A stretch of 6,591 nucleotides of DNA from Actinomycetes bacterium (GCA_021793935.1 JAJYRV010000113.1:1-6591), one strand, 5' to 3'. Shown: positions 1 through 5,666, counted from the stretch's first letter. Translations and numbers: made by a program. The notes: generated by a model from the sequence alone, not told the origin.

Positions 1-417
1 GCTGAACCGACCGGAGAAGTCGGCGCGGAGCAGTCCTTCATCGACGTAGTGACGCAGATCGTGTTCGCTCACCCCGCACGCCTGGGCGAGTTGCTCCAGG
101 GTCATCGCGGCGTTCGTTGCCGCCGGGGTGAGTTCGCCGTCCTCCGTCACCACCCGGGCACCGGTGCTCGGTGCTCCCGCGCCCTGGCGGTCGAGCTCTT
201 CGAGACGCGCGCGGATGACCTTCAAGGGCAAGAACGAATCGCGCTGAGCGGCGAGGGCGAAGCGGAGCCGTTCGATGTCGGCCTGGGAATAACTCCGGTA
301 ACCGGAGTTGGTCCGGTGCGGGGTGACGATCCCCTGTTCTTCCAAGAACCGAATCTTGGAGATCCGTACCGCCGGGAACTCGGCGGTCAGTAACGCGAGC
401 GCGGCGCCGATGCTCAT
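1..417 (-). CDS. ftsR: MerR-family transcriptional regulator, FtsR-like (3' end cut by window)
   Basis: Probable DNA-binding regulator. In corynebacteria the homologue FtsR activates ftsZ and controls cell division; carrying that role over to this protein is inference. The 139 visible residues open with [10 protein letters not shown], followed by a MerR-type winged helix: [17 protein letters not shown] at about 19-35, [16 protein letters not shown] at about 38-53 and [13 protein letters not shown] at about 63-75. These match the actinobacterial FtsR subfamily. After a linker near 76-100, a second helical segment ([21 protein letters not shown]) begins, and the reading frame runs off the left edge, so the C-terminal part is missing. 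The start is uncertain. ATG at 417-415 fits the family N-terminus, but an in-frame GTG at 435-433 would add six residues, and neither has a convincing Shine-Dalgarno. The gene lies about 100 nt downstream of garA on the same strand, the usual actinobacterial arrangement. Confidence 0.85.
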   Translation of the reverse strand, partial: MSIGAALALLTAEFPAVRISKIRFLEEQGIVTPHRTNSGYRSYSQADIERLRFALAAQRDSFLPLKVIRARLEELDRQGAGAPSTGARVVTEDGELTPAATNAAMTLEQLAQACGVSEHDLRHYVDEGLLRADFSGRFS

Positions 418-524
418 CGTCGGCGTATGAGACACTCCGTGGGGCCAAGTGCCTGGACCCCCTGGCGCACGTGCGCGCGATGGTTCGGGATCAGGCCCGG
501 GGGTGCGAGCAGGTAGTGCGGGTG

Positions 525-1007
525 TCATGGAGTCGGTTGTTCACCTGCGCTGCGGTTCGGGCTCGGGTGGTAGGTGAGACGGAACTTCCCGATCTGCACT
601 TCATCGCCCGCGACGAGCAGGGCCTCATCGATTCGGACCCGGTTGACGTAGGTGCCGTTGAGGCTGCCGACGTCCCGGACCAGATATCCGTTCGGGGAGA
701 AGAGGAACTGCGCGTGTTTGCGGGAGACGGTGACGTCATCGAGGAAAATATCCGCTTTCGGATGGCGACCCACGGTGGTTCGTTCGGCGTCGAGAAGAAA
801 CCGCGCTCCCGCCGTCGGGCCGTGTTGAACGATGAGCAGCGCCGAGGACGGCGGAAGCGCCTCGATCGCTTGACGATCTTCCGCCCGCGCAGGAGTAACC
901 ACGCGTTCGATATCGGCCTCACCGACTCGTTCGAACGTGGCCGTGACTTGGGCAGGGTGTTCCTCAGCATCCCGGTGCTGCGGGTCCTGCGGGTCGGGGT
1001 TGGTCAT
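525..1007 (-). CDS. garA: FHA-domain signalling protein, GarA/OdhI type
   Basis: 160-residue cytoplasmic forkhead-associated protein. In relatives GarA/OdhI is a phosphorylation-controlled inhibitor of the 2-oxoglutarate dehydrogenase complex, acting at the 2-oxoglutarate/glutamate branch point under PknB/PknG-type kinases. A disordered N-terminus (about 1-50) precedes an FHA domain at about 56-147. The phosphothreonine-binding signature is complete: GR at 80-81, S95 and H98 in TVSRKH, and N117-G-T-Y with N122 in SLNGTYVN. The N-terminus does not contain the ETT doublet phosphorylated in mycobacterial GarA and corynebacterial OdhI. The closest counterpart is VTATF at 21-25, so the phospho-switch may differ. 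ATG at 1007 is preceded by GAGG with a 6-nt spacer. The gene follows the DUF881 gene by 46 nt; gcvH, which lies here in mycobacteria, is absent. Confidence 0.93.
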   Translation of the reverse strand: MTNPDPQDPQHRDAEEHPAQVTATFERVGEADIERVVTPARAEDRQAIEALPPSSALLIVQHGPTAGARFLLDAERTTVGRHPKADIFLDDVTVSRKHAQFLFSPNGYLVRDVGSLNGTYVNRVRIDEALLVAGDEVQIGKFRLTYHPSPNRSAGEQPTP

Positions 1008-1053
1008 CTAGTGCCTCACTCATCCGTTTCTTAACGAGTTCGCTAACTGTAGG

Positions 1054-1794
1054 TTACTTGGTTTCCGTGGTTGGAGTTGCGAACTCCATCGGTGAAAGAG
1101 TCCGAATAGCCGTGATCTCGGTGTCTTCCTCTTCTACCATCGAAACACTTGCACCGACATTACGAAAGCCTGCCAGGGCGCCGCCGGGAATTTCGAGCGC
1201 ACCGGTGATCGTGGAGACGTTTCCGATCGCCCGCCACCGATAGGGTGGGGAGAGCAGTTCACCGTCGGCGAGGATCCCCCCGGCGGTGTCGATGAAGTAG
1301 GAACCCGCAACCAGGCGCACGTCGTCAACGCTGATGGCTTCCGCCCCCGCGTTGCGGAGCTCCTCGAGCATGTGCACCATGTCGTGCGCAGCGACGTTGT
1401 GACCGGGGTCGTCGATCGTCACGTGCACTCCCGGGCCGTGCACTTCGACCGACCCGGACAGGATCGCCTGCAAATTCGAATAATTTTTCAGGTATTCACT
1501 CTGATCGGACCCCGATTGCAGTTGGCTGCGGTCGGAGCGGAGCTGGCTGCGTTCCTCGGTGAGGTCCTCGTTTCGGCGCGTCACCTCGTCGAGGAGTTTC
1601 ACAAGGTCGTCCTGGCGCATGTTGGCGAGGTCATCGGTCTGGATCTGCCGGACTTGGACGACGATGCCGAAACCGAGCATCGCGGTGAGGAAGCCGACGA
1701 GCAGCTGTGAGCGCCACGGGAATCTCTTCTTCTTCCCGGGCGCGCTCGGGGTGTCTCGGGCGCTGTTGGTGGTCGGCTGCTGGTCTTCCGTCAC
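1054..1794 (-). CDS. DUF881 family membrane-anchored protein (second copy of the pair)
   Basis: 246 residues, function unknown. The order is: a polar cytoplasmic N-terminus (1-29) rich in basic residues just before the membrane (KKKR at 21-24); one transmembrane helix at about 30-48 (LLVGFLTAMLGFGIVVQV); a coiled coil at about 55-95 with the DUF881-typical MRQDDLVKLLDEVTRRNEDL; then a DUF881 domain from about 102 to 240, including VHGPGVHVTIDDP and ELRNAGAEAISVDDVRL. Topology is probably N-in with the domain outside (inference). The start is GTG at 1794, with AAGG seven nt upstream inside the end of sbp and only 2 nt between the genes, so translation is probably coupled. It is a diverged paralogue of the DUF881 protein encoded at 2134-3021. 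Both flank sbp, which suggests one complex, possibly with the DUF881 proteins pairing through their coiled coils. Confidence 0.9.
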   Translation of the reverse strand: MTEDQQPTTNSARDTPSAPGKKKRFPWRSQLLVGFLTAMLGFGIVVQVRQIQTDDLANMRQDDLVKLLDEVTRRNEDLTEERSQLRSDRSQLQSGSDQSEYLKNYSNLQAILSGSVEVHGPGVHVTIDDPGHNVAAHDMVHMLEELRNAGAEAISVDDVRLVAGSYFIDTAGGILADGELLSPPYRWRAIGNVSTITGALEIPGGALAGFRNVGASVSMVEEEDTEITAIRTLSPMEFATPTTETK

Positions 1795-1796
1795 GG

Positions 1797-2129
1797 TTAT
1801 GCCTTAAAGAGGTACCGGCGGATGGAGGCGGAGTTGGAGAAAATTCTGATCCCGAGCACGACGACCACCGCGGTCGACAGCTGCGGACCGACGCCCAACT
1901 GGTCGCCGAGGAACACCAGCACCCCGGCGATGACGACGTTGAACAGGAAGGAGGTGACGAACACCCGCTCGTCGAACGTGCCTTCGAAGCGCGCTCGCAG
2001 GCCCCCCAGCAGGGCATCCAACGCGGCGACGACGGCGATGGGGAGGTAAGGCTGGAGTGCCACGGGAATGTCGATTTGGAAAACGAGGCCGAGAATAACC
2101 CCGACGACGAGCCCGGCAACCGCGATCAT
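1797..2129 (-). CDS. sbp: Small basic protein Sbp family (DUF1290), integral membrane
   Basis: 110-residue, very hydrophobic protein matching the Sbp/DUF1290 family found next to DUF881 genes in actinobacteria and near division genes in Firmicutes. Its molecular function is unknown. Four hydrophobic stretches are visible, at about 2-19, 27-44, 56-75 and 82-97. The conserved family features are LPIAVVAALDALLGGLRA at 29-46, the polar GTFDERVF loop at 50-57, FNVVIAG at 63-69 and a basic C-terminus with IRIFSNSASIRRYLF at 94-108. ATG at 2129 is preceded by a strong GGAGGAG seven nt upstream. That Shine-Dalgarno overlaps the last codons of the preceding DUF881 gene (4-nt gap), and the gene ends 2 nt before the next DUF881 start. 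This tight packing argues for coupled translation and a fixed ratio of the three proteins. Confidence 0.92.
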   Translation of the reverse strand: MIAVAGLVVGVILGLVFQIDIPVALQPYLPIAVVAALDALLGGLRARFEGTFDERVFVTSFLFNVVIAGVLVFLGDQLGVGPQLSTAVVVVLGIRIFSNSASIRRYLFKA

Positions 2130-2133
2130 AGTT

Positions 2134-3021
2134 CTACTCCTCCCCCTTCAGTGTGCCATGTTCCCCGTCGGCGAGGTTCGCTTCCGGTTCAGCGTAATTC
2201 AGCCGCATCGCGTTACCCGCGGGCAGGTCCACCCGTGCGTGTTGGGTGATGGAACTGCCGATGCGGAAATTCGAGTGCAAGAGCTTCAGGTGGCTGGCCC
2301 CCGGAGTTTCGGAGAAGGATCGAGTGAGCCGGTCGGGTTCGCCGATGGCGACGATCCGGTACGGGCTCGTGACCGGCTCCAGGTCCACGAGGATCGCCTC
2401 GCCGGCGCTGCGGATCGCGGTGCCGAAGGCGAGGCGGCGGTCGTTGATGGAGATCGCTTCTGCCCCGGCCGCCCACAGCGAGTTGACGATGAGCTGGACA
2501 TCGAAATCTAACACGTGCTCCTCCGGCGAGGACAGTTGGGAGGGTTCGGTGAGTTCGATCTCGATCGCGGGTCCGGATACCGGGATCGTGCCGGCGTGGG
2601 CGCCGGCGAGTTCCGCTTCCCGGCTGCGGATTTCGTCCGCGGGTGAATTGAGGTGTCCTTCGAGTTCCCCGATCTCGCTACGCAGATCCATGATCTCCTC
2701 GCTCAGGGAGTCCGTGACCGCGGAGCGGTCACGGATCTGTTCCTCCAGGACGGTGCGTGCCTGCAACGCGCTTTCCACGGGCGCGCGCAACTGCCGGGCA
2801 GCCCATACTCCCCCCGTGCCGATCGCGATGGTGAGGAGAAGGACGACGATCTCCTGGAACCAGCTGCGCCCCCGGCTGCCCTCGGCGCGACGCTCGGAAA
2901 CCTCGGCGTAGGCCGGATCGCGTGGCCGTTCCATGATCTCGCGCAGCAGGGTCATCGAGGCATCGGGGCGCGCGCCTCCTTTCCCTGAGCGTTCCTCGTC
3001 AGCCGGTGGGTGGGGCGTCAT
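2134..3021 (-). CDS. DUF881 family membrane-anchored protein (first copy of the pair)
   Basis: 295 residues if started at ATG 3021; function unknown. The order is: a charged N-terminus containing SMTLLREIMERPRDP at 22-36, a stretch common in actinobacterial DUF881 proteins; one transmembrane helix at about 57-75 (EIVVLLLTIAIGTGGVWAA); a coiled coil at about 88-140; and a DUF881 domain from about 149 to 270, with GPAIEIELTEP, NSLWAAGAEAISINDRRL and TAIRSAGEAILVD. The tail is acidic. The chosen start overlaps the end of pgsA by 23 nt and has no clear Shine-Dalgarno. The alternative, ATG at 2955 (273 residues), lies 19 nt downstream of AAAGGAGG. A much longer in-frame extension into pgsA is an artefact. 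Together with Sbp and the second DUF881 protein it probably forms a membrane complex (inference from gene order). Confidence 0.88.
   Translation of the reverse strand: MTPHPPADEERSGKGGARPDASMTLLREIMERPRDPAYAEVSERRAEGSRGRSWFQEIVVLLLTIAIGTGGVWAARQLRAPVESALQARTVLEEQIRDRSAVTDSLSEEIMDLRSEIGELEGHLNSPADEIRSREAELAGAHAGTIPVSGPAIEIELTEPSQLSSPEEHVLDFDVQLIVNSLWAAGAEAISINDRRLAFGTAIRSAGEAILVDLEPVTSPYRIVAIGEPDRLTRSFSETPGASHLKLLHSNFRIGSSITQHARVDLPAGNAMRLNYAEPEANLADGEHGTLKGEE
2975..2982 (-). promoter_or_regulatory. Shine-Dalgarno-like AAAGGAGG inside the 5' end of the first DUF881 gene
   Basis: The minus strand reads AAAGGAGG here. The nearest ATG downstream (2963-2961, 11-nt spacer) opens a three-codon frame, M-P-R-stop. 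Its TGA overlaps the in-frame DUF881 ATG at 2955-2953 as ATGA. Either this is a chance purine run coding Gly-Lys-Gly-Gly, or initiation at 2955 is coupled to the tiny frame. It bears on the choice of start but does not settle it. Confidence 0.3.
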
Positions 3022-3679
3022 CCGGTTTCTTCTTCCAACCCACGTGGTGGCGGGCCATCGACGTGGTCGCGTGGCGGATGGTCGGCCGATCGGCGTGCGC
3101 GCGCAGGTCCTGGTGGAGGACCTGGCGGAACTGGTTGAGATAGGTGATTCCCGCGGTCCAATACAAGTAGACCCCCCACAGCGCCGCCGCCCAGCCGACG
3201 ACGTAGGCAATGTCACCGACAACGTTGTCGATGCTCGCGAGGAGCAGCAGCGGGAACGCATACATGAGGGCCATCGTTCCCGCCTTGCCGGCGAGGTGTA
3301 CGGGATAGCCGACGAAGCCGCGCCGGGCCAGTTCGGGCATCGTGAGCCCCACGAGGAGTTCTCGGGCGCCGATAGCAATGACGAGCCACCAAGGAATGAG
3401 ATCGCGTACGCCCATGCCGATAAGTGTCACGGCGATGAAGAGCCGATCGGCCAGCGGATCGAGAAACTTCCCGAGCCGGGACATCTGGTTGAACCTGCGG
3501 GCCACCCAGCCATCAACATAGTCACTGATCCCGGCGACCGCGAGCACGACCACGGCGGCGACGCCGTGACCCTGGAGAATGAGTACGGCCACGACGGGCA
3601 CGAGTAAGAGCCGCGCCATGGAAATGAGGTTGGGTACAGTCCAAACGCGATCAGTCGCATCCTGAGTTTTCGGCTCCAC
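2999..3679 (-). CDS. pgsA: CDP-alcohol phosphatidyltransferase, probable CDP-diacylglycerol-glycerol-3-phosphate 3-phosphatidyltransferase
   Basis: Integral membrane enzyme expected to transfer the phosphatidyl group of CDP-diacylglycerol to glycerol 3-phosphate, giving phosphatidylglycerophosphate, the precursor of phosphatidylglycerol and cardiolipin. The family signature D-x2-D-G-x2-A-R-x8-G-x3-D-x3-D is complete in SDYVDGWVARR...LGKFLDPLADR. Counted from GTG 3679 its aspartates are at about 53, 56, 74 and 78. The preceding TVPNLISMARLLLVP is typical of PgsA. About five hydrophobic helices follow, ending in a basic tail (GWKKKPDD). GTG at 3679 has AAGG nine nt upstream and gives a normal N-terminus. 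GTG at 3730 would add 17 polar residues without a Shine-Dalgarno. The 3' end overlaps the first DUF881 gene by 23 nt. Other alcohol acceptors are possible within the family, but the synteny matches actinobacterial pgsA2. Confidence 0.9.
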   Translation of the reverse strand: MEPKTQDATDRVWTVPNLISMARLLLVPVVAVLILQGHGVAAVVVLAVAGISDYVDGWVARRFNQMSRLGKFLDPLADRLFIAVTLIGMGVRDLIPWWLVIAIGARELLVGLTMPELARRGFVGYPVHLAGKAGTMALMYAFPLLLLASIDNVVGDIAYVVGWAAALWGVYLYWTAGITYLNQFRQVLHQDLRAHADRPTIRHATTSMARHHVGWKKKPDDAPPTG

Positions 3680-3688
3680 GATTACTAA

Positions 3689-3692
3689 CCTT
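3689..3692 (-). promoter_or_regulatory. Shine-Dalgarno (AAGG) supporting the pgsA start at 3679
   Basis: The minus strand reads GTAAGGTTAGTAATC directly before GTG 3679, placing AAGG nine nt from the start codon. The upstream GTG at 3730 is preceded by GGTTCCC and has no comparable site. The same stretch contains TAAGGT, which fits a TAnnnT -10 box and could instead drive a leaderless or near-leaderless transcript. Confidence 0.4.
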
Positions 3693-3818
3693 ACGGGATG
3701 GCTGGGAGGATCCTGGATCGGCGCGCTCACGGGAACCGGGGTGAACGCGGGTTTGCACGGCCGTGTCCATCTGCCTCACGCGCCTCTCCCGCCGCAGTCG
3801 ATCCTGCGACCCTTCGCC

Positions 3819-4607
3819 TTAGCCCAACAGTTCCGGTAACGCGTCGATCACGCGGGTGGGTTGGATACGACCGGAGCGCAGGTCTTCGCGGGTAGAGTCA
3901 CCGGTGAGGACGAGGACGGTGTCCATGCCTGCCTCGGTGCCCATCGCGATGTCGGTGGCGAGCCGGTCACCGACCACTACGCATTCGCGATGCGCGCGCT
4001 CCCTGCCGACACTCGCGAGGGCGAGGTGAGCGAGATCGGGGCTCGGCTTGCCAAACGTGCGGCTCAAGCGCACCCCCGTGGAGGCCTCGATCGCCGCGAT
4101 GATCGCGGCCGCATCGGGTTCGCCGCGGCCCCCCGGGTAGGGGCAGAACTTGTCGGGGTTGGTGGCGACGAGGGCCGCCCGCTTGTGGAACCACAGCGCA
4201 TCGAAAGCGATCTGGAGCTTTTCGTAGGTGAAGGTCCGGTCGAAGGAAGCCAGAACGAAATCGATCTCGGCAGGCTCGGAGCTCAGCCTCACCCCAGCCT
4301 CGCGGAGCGCTTCCTGCAGGGGCGGCTCCCCGATCGGGTACACCGCCGCTTCCGGGTGGTTCTCCCGGAGCCACATCGTTGTGGCGGTCACGGAGGTAAT
4401 CACCTCATCCGGGTGGGTGGGAACACCGAGTCCGGTGAGCTTCGCGGCATAGTCCGCCGGGAGCCGGGTCGGGTTGTTCGTCACGTAGCGTACGGCGGCA
4501 CCCGTGTCTTTCAGCGCAGCGATCGTTCGCGCGGCCCCAGGGAGCAGTTCCTCCCCCAGATAGATCGTGCCATCAAGATCGAACAGGTACGTCTGGTAGG
4601 TCTTCAC
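3819..4607 (-). CDS. HAD-IIA (NagD-like) phosphatase
   Basis: 262-residue haloacid-dehalogenase-superfamily hydrolase of the class IIA type, with a C2 cap as in NagD, p-nitrophenyl phosphatases and the actinobacterial glycerol-3-phosphate phosphatase. Motif I is FDLDGT, with nucleophile D10 and acid/base D12. Motif II is TNN at 43-45, motif III is the lysine of GKP (186-188), and motif IV is GDRLATDI with D214 and D219. All catalytic residues are present, so it should be active, and the length is normal. The cap region holds FDRTFTYEKL at 122-131 and ATNPD at 148-152, both HAD-IIA hallmarks. The substrate cannot be read from the sequence. Its place immediately upstream of pgsA on the same strand (139 nt to GTG 3679) makes glycerol phosphates an attractive guess. 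The start is GTG at 4607; the overlapping ATG at 4609 runs straight into TGA. No real Shine-Dalgarno is seen. Confidence 0.88.
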   Translation of the reverse strand: MKTYQTYLFDLDGTIYLGEELLPGAARTIAALKDTGAAVRYVTNNPTRLPADYAAKLTGLGVPTHPDEVITSVTATTMWLRENHPEAAVYPIGEPPLQEALREAGVRLSSEPAEIDFVLASFDRTFTYEKLQIAFDALWFHKRAALVATNPDKFCPYPGGRGEPDAAAIIAAIEASTGVRLSRTFGKPSPDLAHLALASVGRERAHRECVVVGDRLATDIAMGTEAGMDTVLVLTGDSTREDLRSGRIQPTRVIDALPELLG

Positions 4608-4613
4608 ATTCCG

Positions 4614-4619
4614 ACTTTA
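4614..4619 (-). promoter_or_regulatory. Possible -10 box of a leaderless HAD phosphatase transcript
   Basis: The minus strand reads TAAAGT, then six nt, then the GTG start. That matches a TAnnnT -10 element placed so that transcription begins at the start codon, a common actinobacterial arrangement, and it fits the missing Shine-Dalgarno. No good -35 is visible. A second candidate, AATAAT at 4676-4681, would give a leader of about 60 nt. Confidence 0.3.
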
Positions 4620-4825
4620 CCCAGTTCCCCGCCTGGTCGGGCTCTCGCCCGAGTCGGGCTATCGCCGCGGGCAGGATTATTCGTCGCGCCCCGGGCGGGC
4701 ACGATCGCCTCCGACCTCACCGCTGCTGATGGAGACGTGGGCTCGCTGGCCGGGGGCAAGCGTCCGTTGCCACGGGCACTCCTGTGGACTCTCCTAGGCC
4801 CACGACGTCTGTGCGCAACGAGATG

Positions 4826-5149
4826 CTAGCGACTGACCGCCGCGTGTTCTGGTTCCGGCTCGGGAATCATCCGCAAGCCTTCCGCGGAGTTCGCCGCTTC
4901 TAGCAGCAGTTCGATCCATTCGCGGTTGCGTTCCGGTCGGCGGTTGCCGTAGAACACGAACTCCAGTTCCACGCCGGGGTGTACCCAAATGGTGGACCGA
5001 CCCGAACCGTCGTCCATCCCGTGCGTCCAGTTCAAAGCGAAGCTTTCGTTTCGACGCAGTTTCGTGATCATCACGGTTTTCAAATGTGCTAACGTGCGAT
5101 CCTCGATCTCGATTTCTGACTGTCCCGAGCCGTAGACGATCTTGCCCAA
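4826..5149 (-). CDS. Small DUF7882-like protein of unknown function, TTG start
   Basis: 107 residues when started at TTG 5149. The pattern is MGKIVYGSG...IEDRTLAHLKTVMITKLRRNESF, then SGRSTIWVHPGVELEF, YGNRRPERNREWIELLLEAAN and GLRMIPEPEPE. From memory this matches a small-protein family common in Microbacteriaceae and relatives, now called DUF7882 and sometimes mislabelled ATP-dependent DNA ligase. No ligase motif (KxDG) is present. It is soluble, with no signal peptide or membrane segment. The charged LAHLKTVMITKLRRNESF at 20-37 and the RSTIWVHP strand at 51-58 are the strongest family marks. TTG was chosen because GGGAGGG stands six nt upstream and the protein then starts with the usual M-G-K. 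The GTG at 5170 lies upstream of that Shine-Dalgarno and is less likely. A promoter -10 box lies at 5209-5214. The gene stands alone, 218 nt before the HAD gene, with no obvious terminator between them. Confidence 0.82.
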   Translation of the reverse strand: MGKIVYGSGQSEIEIEDRTLAHLKTVMITKLRRNESFALNWTHGMDDGSGRSTIWVHPGVELEFVFYGNRRPERNREWIELLLEAANSAEGLRMIPEPEPEHAAVSR

Positions 5150-5155
5150 AATAAT

Positions 5156-5162
5156 CCCTCCC
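5156..5162 (-). promoter_or_regulatory. Strong Shine-Dalgarno fixing the TTG start of the DUF7882-like gene
   Basis: The minus strand reads GGGAGGG, then ATTATT, then TTG. The six-nt spacing is ideal, and the frame gives the family N-terminus M-G-K. The upstream in-frame GTG would place this site inside the coding region. Confidence 0.75.
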
Positions 5163-5208
5163 TGCAGCACCGTCGCAGCAGGTGCTCGCGGCTTTCAAAG
5201 TGGGCCCG

Positions 5209-5214
5209 ACTATA
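5209..5214 (-). promoter_or_regulatory. Promoter -10 box of the DUF7882-like gene
   Basis: The minus strand reads TATAGT, five of six matches to TATAAT in an otherwise GC-rich region. The expected start of transcription is near 5202, giving a leader of about 50 nt before TTG 5149. The -35 region at about 5231-5238 (GTTCCG) is a poor match. Confidence 0.45.
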
Positions 5215-5360
5215 CACCCGAATCCGCAGGGCGGAACAGCAGCGAGGAACGCGTCGCCGCTCCTGCGGTGACCGAGCGGCGGGTATCTTCCTGGGCGAGA
5301 AAGGGGAGAATGGTCCTCGCGAGGAACTCCCAGCGCCACTCGCCTCCAAACCCAGACAGC

Positions 5361-5394
5361 GGCCGGGCCGCGCCCGTGCGGACGCGGCCCGGCC
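5361..5394 (-). terminator. Strong GC stem-loop terminator after the acidic small gene
   Basis: GGCCGGGCCGCG (5361-5372) and CGCGGCCCGGCC (5383-5394) form a perfect 12-bp stem around a 10-nt loop. It begins 8 nt downstream of the stop codon of the gene at 5403-5639. No T-run follows on the minus strand (GCTGTCTGGGTTTGG), so it would be a tract-less actinobacterial terminator. A perfect 12-bp stem is unlikely by chance. Confidence 0.75.
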
Positions 5395-5402
5395 CCTTGC
5401 GA

Positions 5403-5639
5403 TTACTGATCCTCGTCTACCGATTCGGTGTCTGGGGACACCTCCCGCTCCCGCTGCTCTGGTGACGAGGCGACGTCCTCCCCGTACTCCTGGAGCACGT
5501 CGTCGCCGCGCGGTTCCAGTGTCTCTTCCGGGGGCTGGGTGTCCGGTGGCTGGATCCCCGCCTCCTTATCGCGGTGATCGGTGACGACGAGGTCCTCCTC
5601 CTCGTTTACCTCTTCATTCGGTTTCCACAACTTAGCCAT
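5403..5639 (-). CDS. Small, highly acidic, probably disordered protein of unknown function
   Basis: 78 residues with 16 Glu and 10 Asp against 7 Lys/Arg, giving a net charge near -19. It also has eight prolines and almost no hydrophobic core, so most of the chain is probably disordered. Only the N-terminal MAKLWKP and the VLQEYGEDV patch (about 48-56) have bulky hydrophobic residues. No known domain, membrane segment or signal peptide is visible. It is nevertheless a convincing gene: ATG 5639 has AAGGAGG five nt upstream, and a perfect 12-bp terminator stem begins 8 nt after the TAA. A possible -10 box (TAGCAT, 5661-5666) lies about 20 nt upstream, making this a monocistronic unit between tRNA-Pro and the DUF7882-like gene. 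I do not recognise the family. Confidence 0.72.
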   Translation of the reverse strand: MAKLWKPNEEVNEEEDLVVTDHRDKEAGIQPPDTQPPEETLEPRGDDVLQEYGEDVASSPEQREREVSPDTESVDEDQ

Positions 5640-5660
5640 CGCGTCCTCCTTCCGCCCCCG

Positions 5661-5666
5661 ATGCTA
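5661..5666 (-). promoter_or_regulatory. Possible -10 box of the acidic small gene
   Basis: The minus strand reads TAGCAT (TAnnnT pattern) about 21 nt before the ATG, just upstream of the strong AAGGAGG. No recognisable -35 element is seen in the GC-rich DNA upstream. Confidence 0.25.

Noticed and set aside
38..448. Minus-strand frame of 136 codons overlapping the FtsR-like gene.
   Set aside because: Arg/Pro-rich shadow; the neighbouring frame gives a clear MerR helix-turn-helix that continues past the window edge.
465..476. Perfect 12-bp palindrome GCGCACGTGCGC upstream of the FtsR-like gene, considered as an operator.
   Set aside because: One or two 12-bp palindromes are expected by chance in this much GC-rich DNA, and there is no repeat of the motif elsewhere.
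471..1034. Open frames of 159-187 codons overlapping garA in other frames or on the other strand.
   Set aside because: GarA's own frame contains a complete FHA domain with its Shine-Dalgarno; the others are Arg/Ser-rich shadows.
3022..3378. Upstream extension of the first DUF881 gene to an ATG at 3378.
   Set aside because: The added residues are Arg/Ser-rich and lie entirely inside pgsA in another frame. Family-like sequence begins only near SMTLLREIMERP.
4637..4652. 6-bp hairpin TCGGGC-TCTC-GCCCGA in the gap before the HAD gene, considered as a terminator or leader element.
   Set aside because: Short, without a T-run, and of a kind that is common by chance at this GC content.
3861..4829. 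A 322-codon open frame on the plus strand opposite the HAD phosphatase.
   Set aside because: It is a GC-rich antisense shadow. The minus-strand frame carries all four HAD motifs, while the plus-strand translation is low-complexity Arg/Gly/Val with no domain.
5314..5325. Perfect 12-bp palindrome TCCTCGCGAGGA upstream of the DUF7882-like promoter.
   Set aside because: Same chance expectation; it lies about 100 nt upstream of the -10 box with no second copy.
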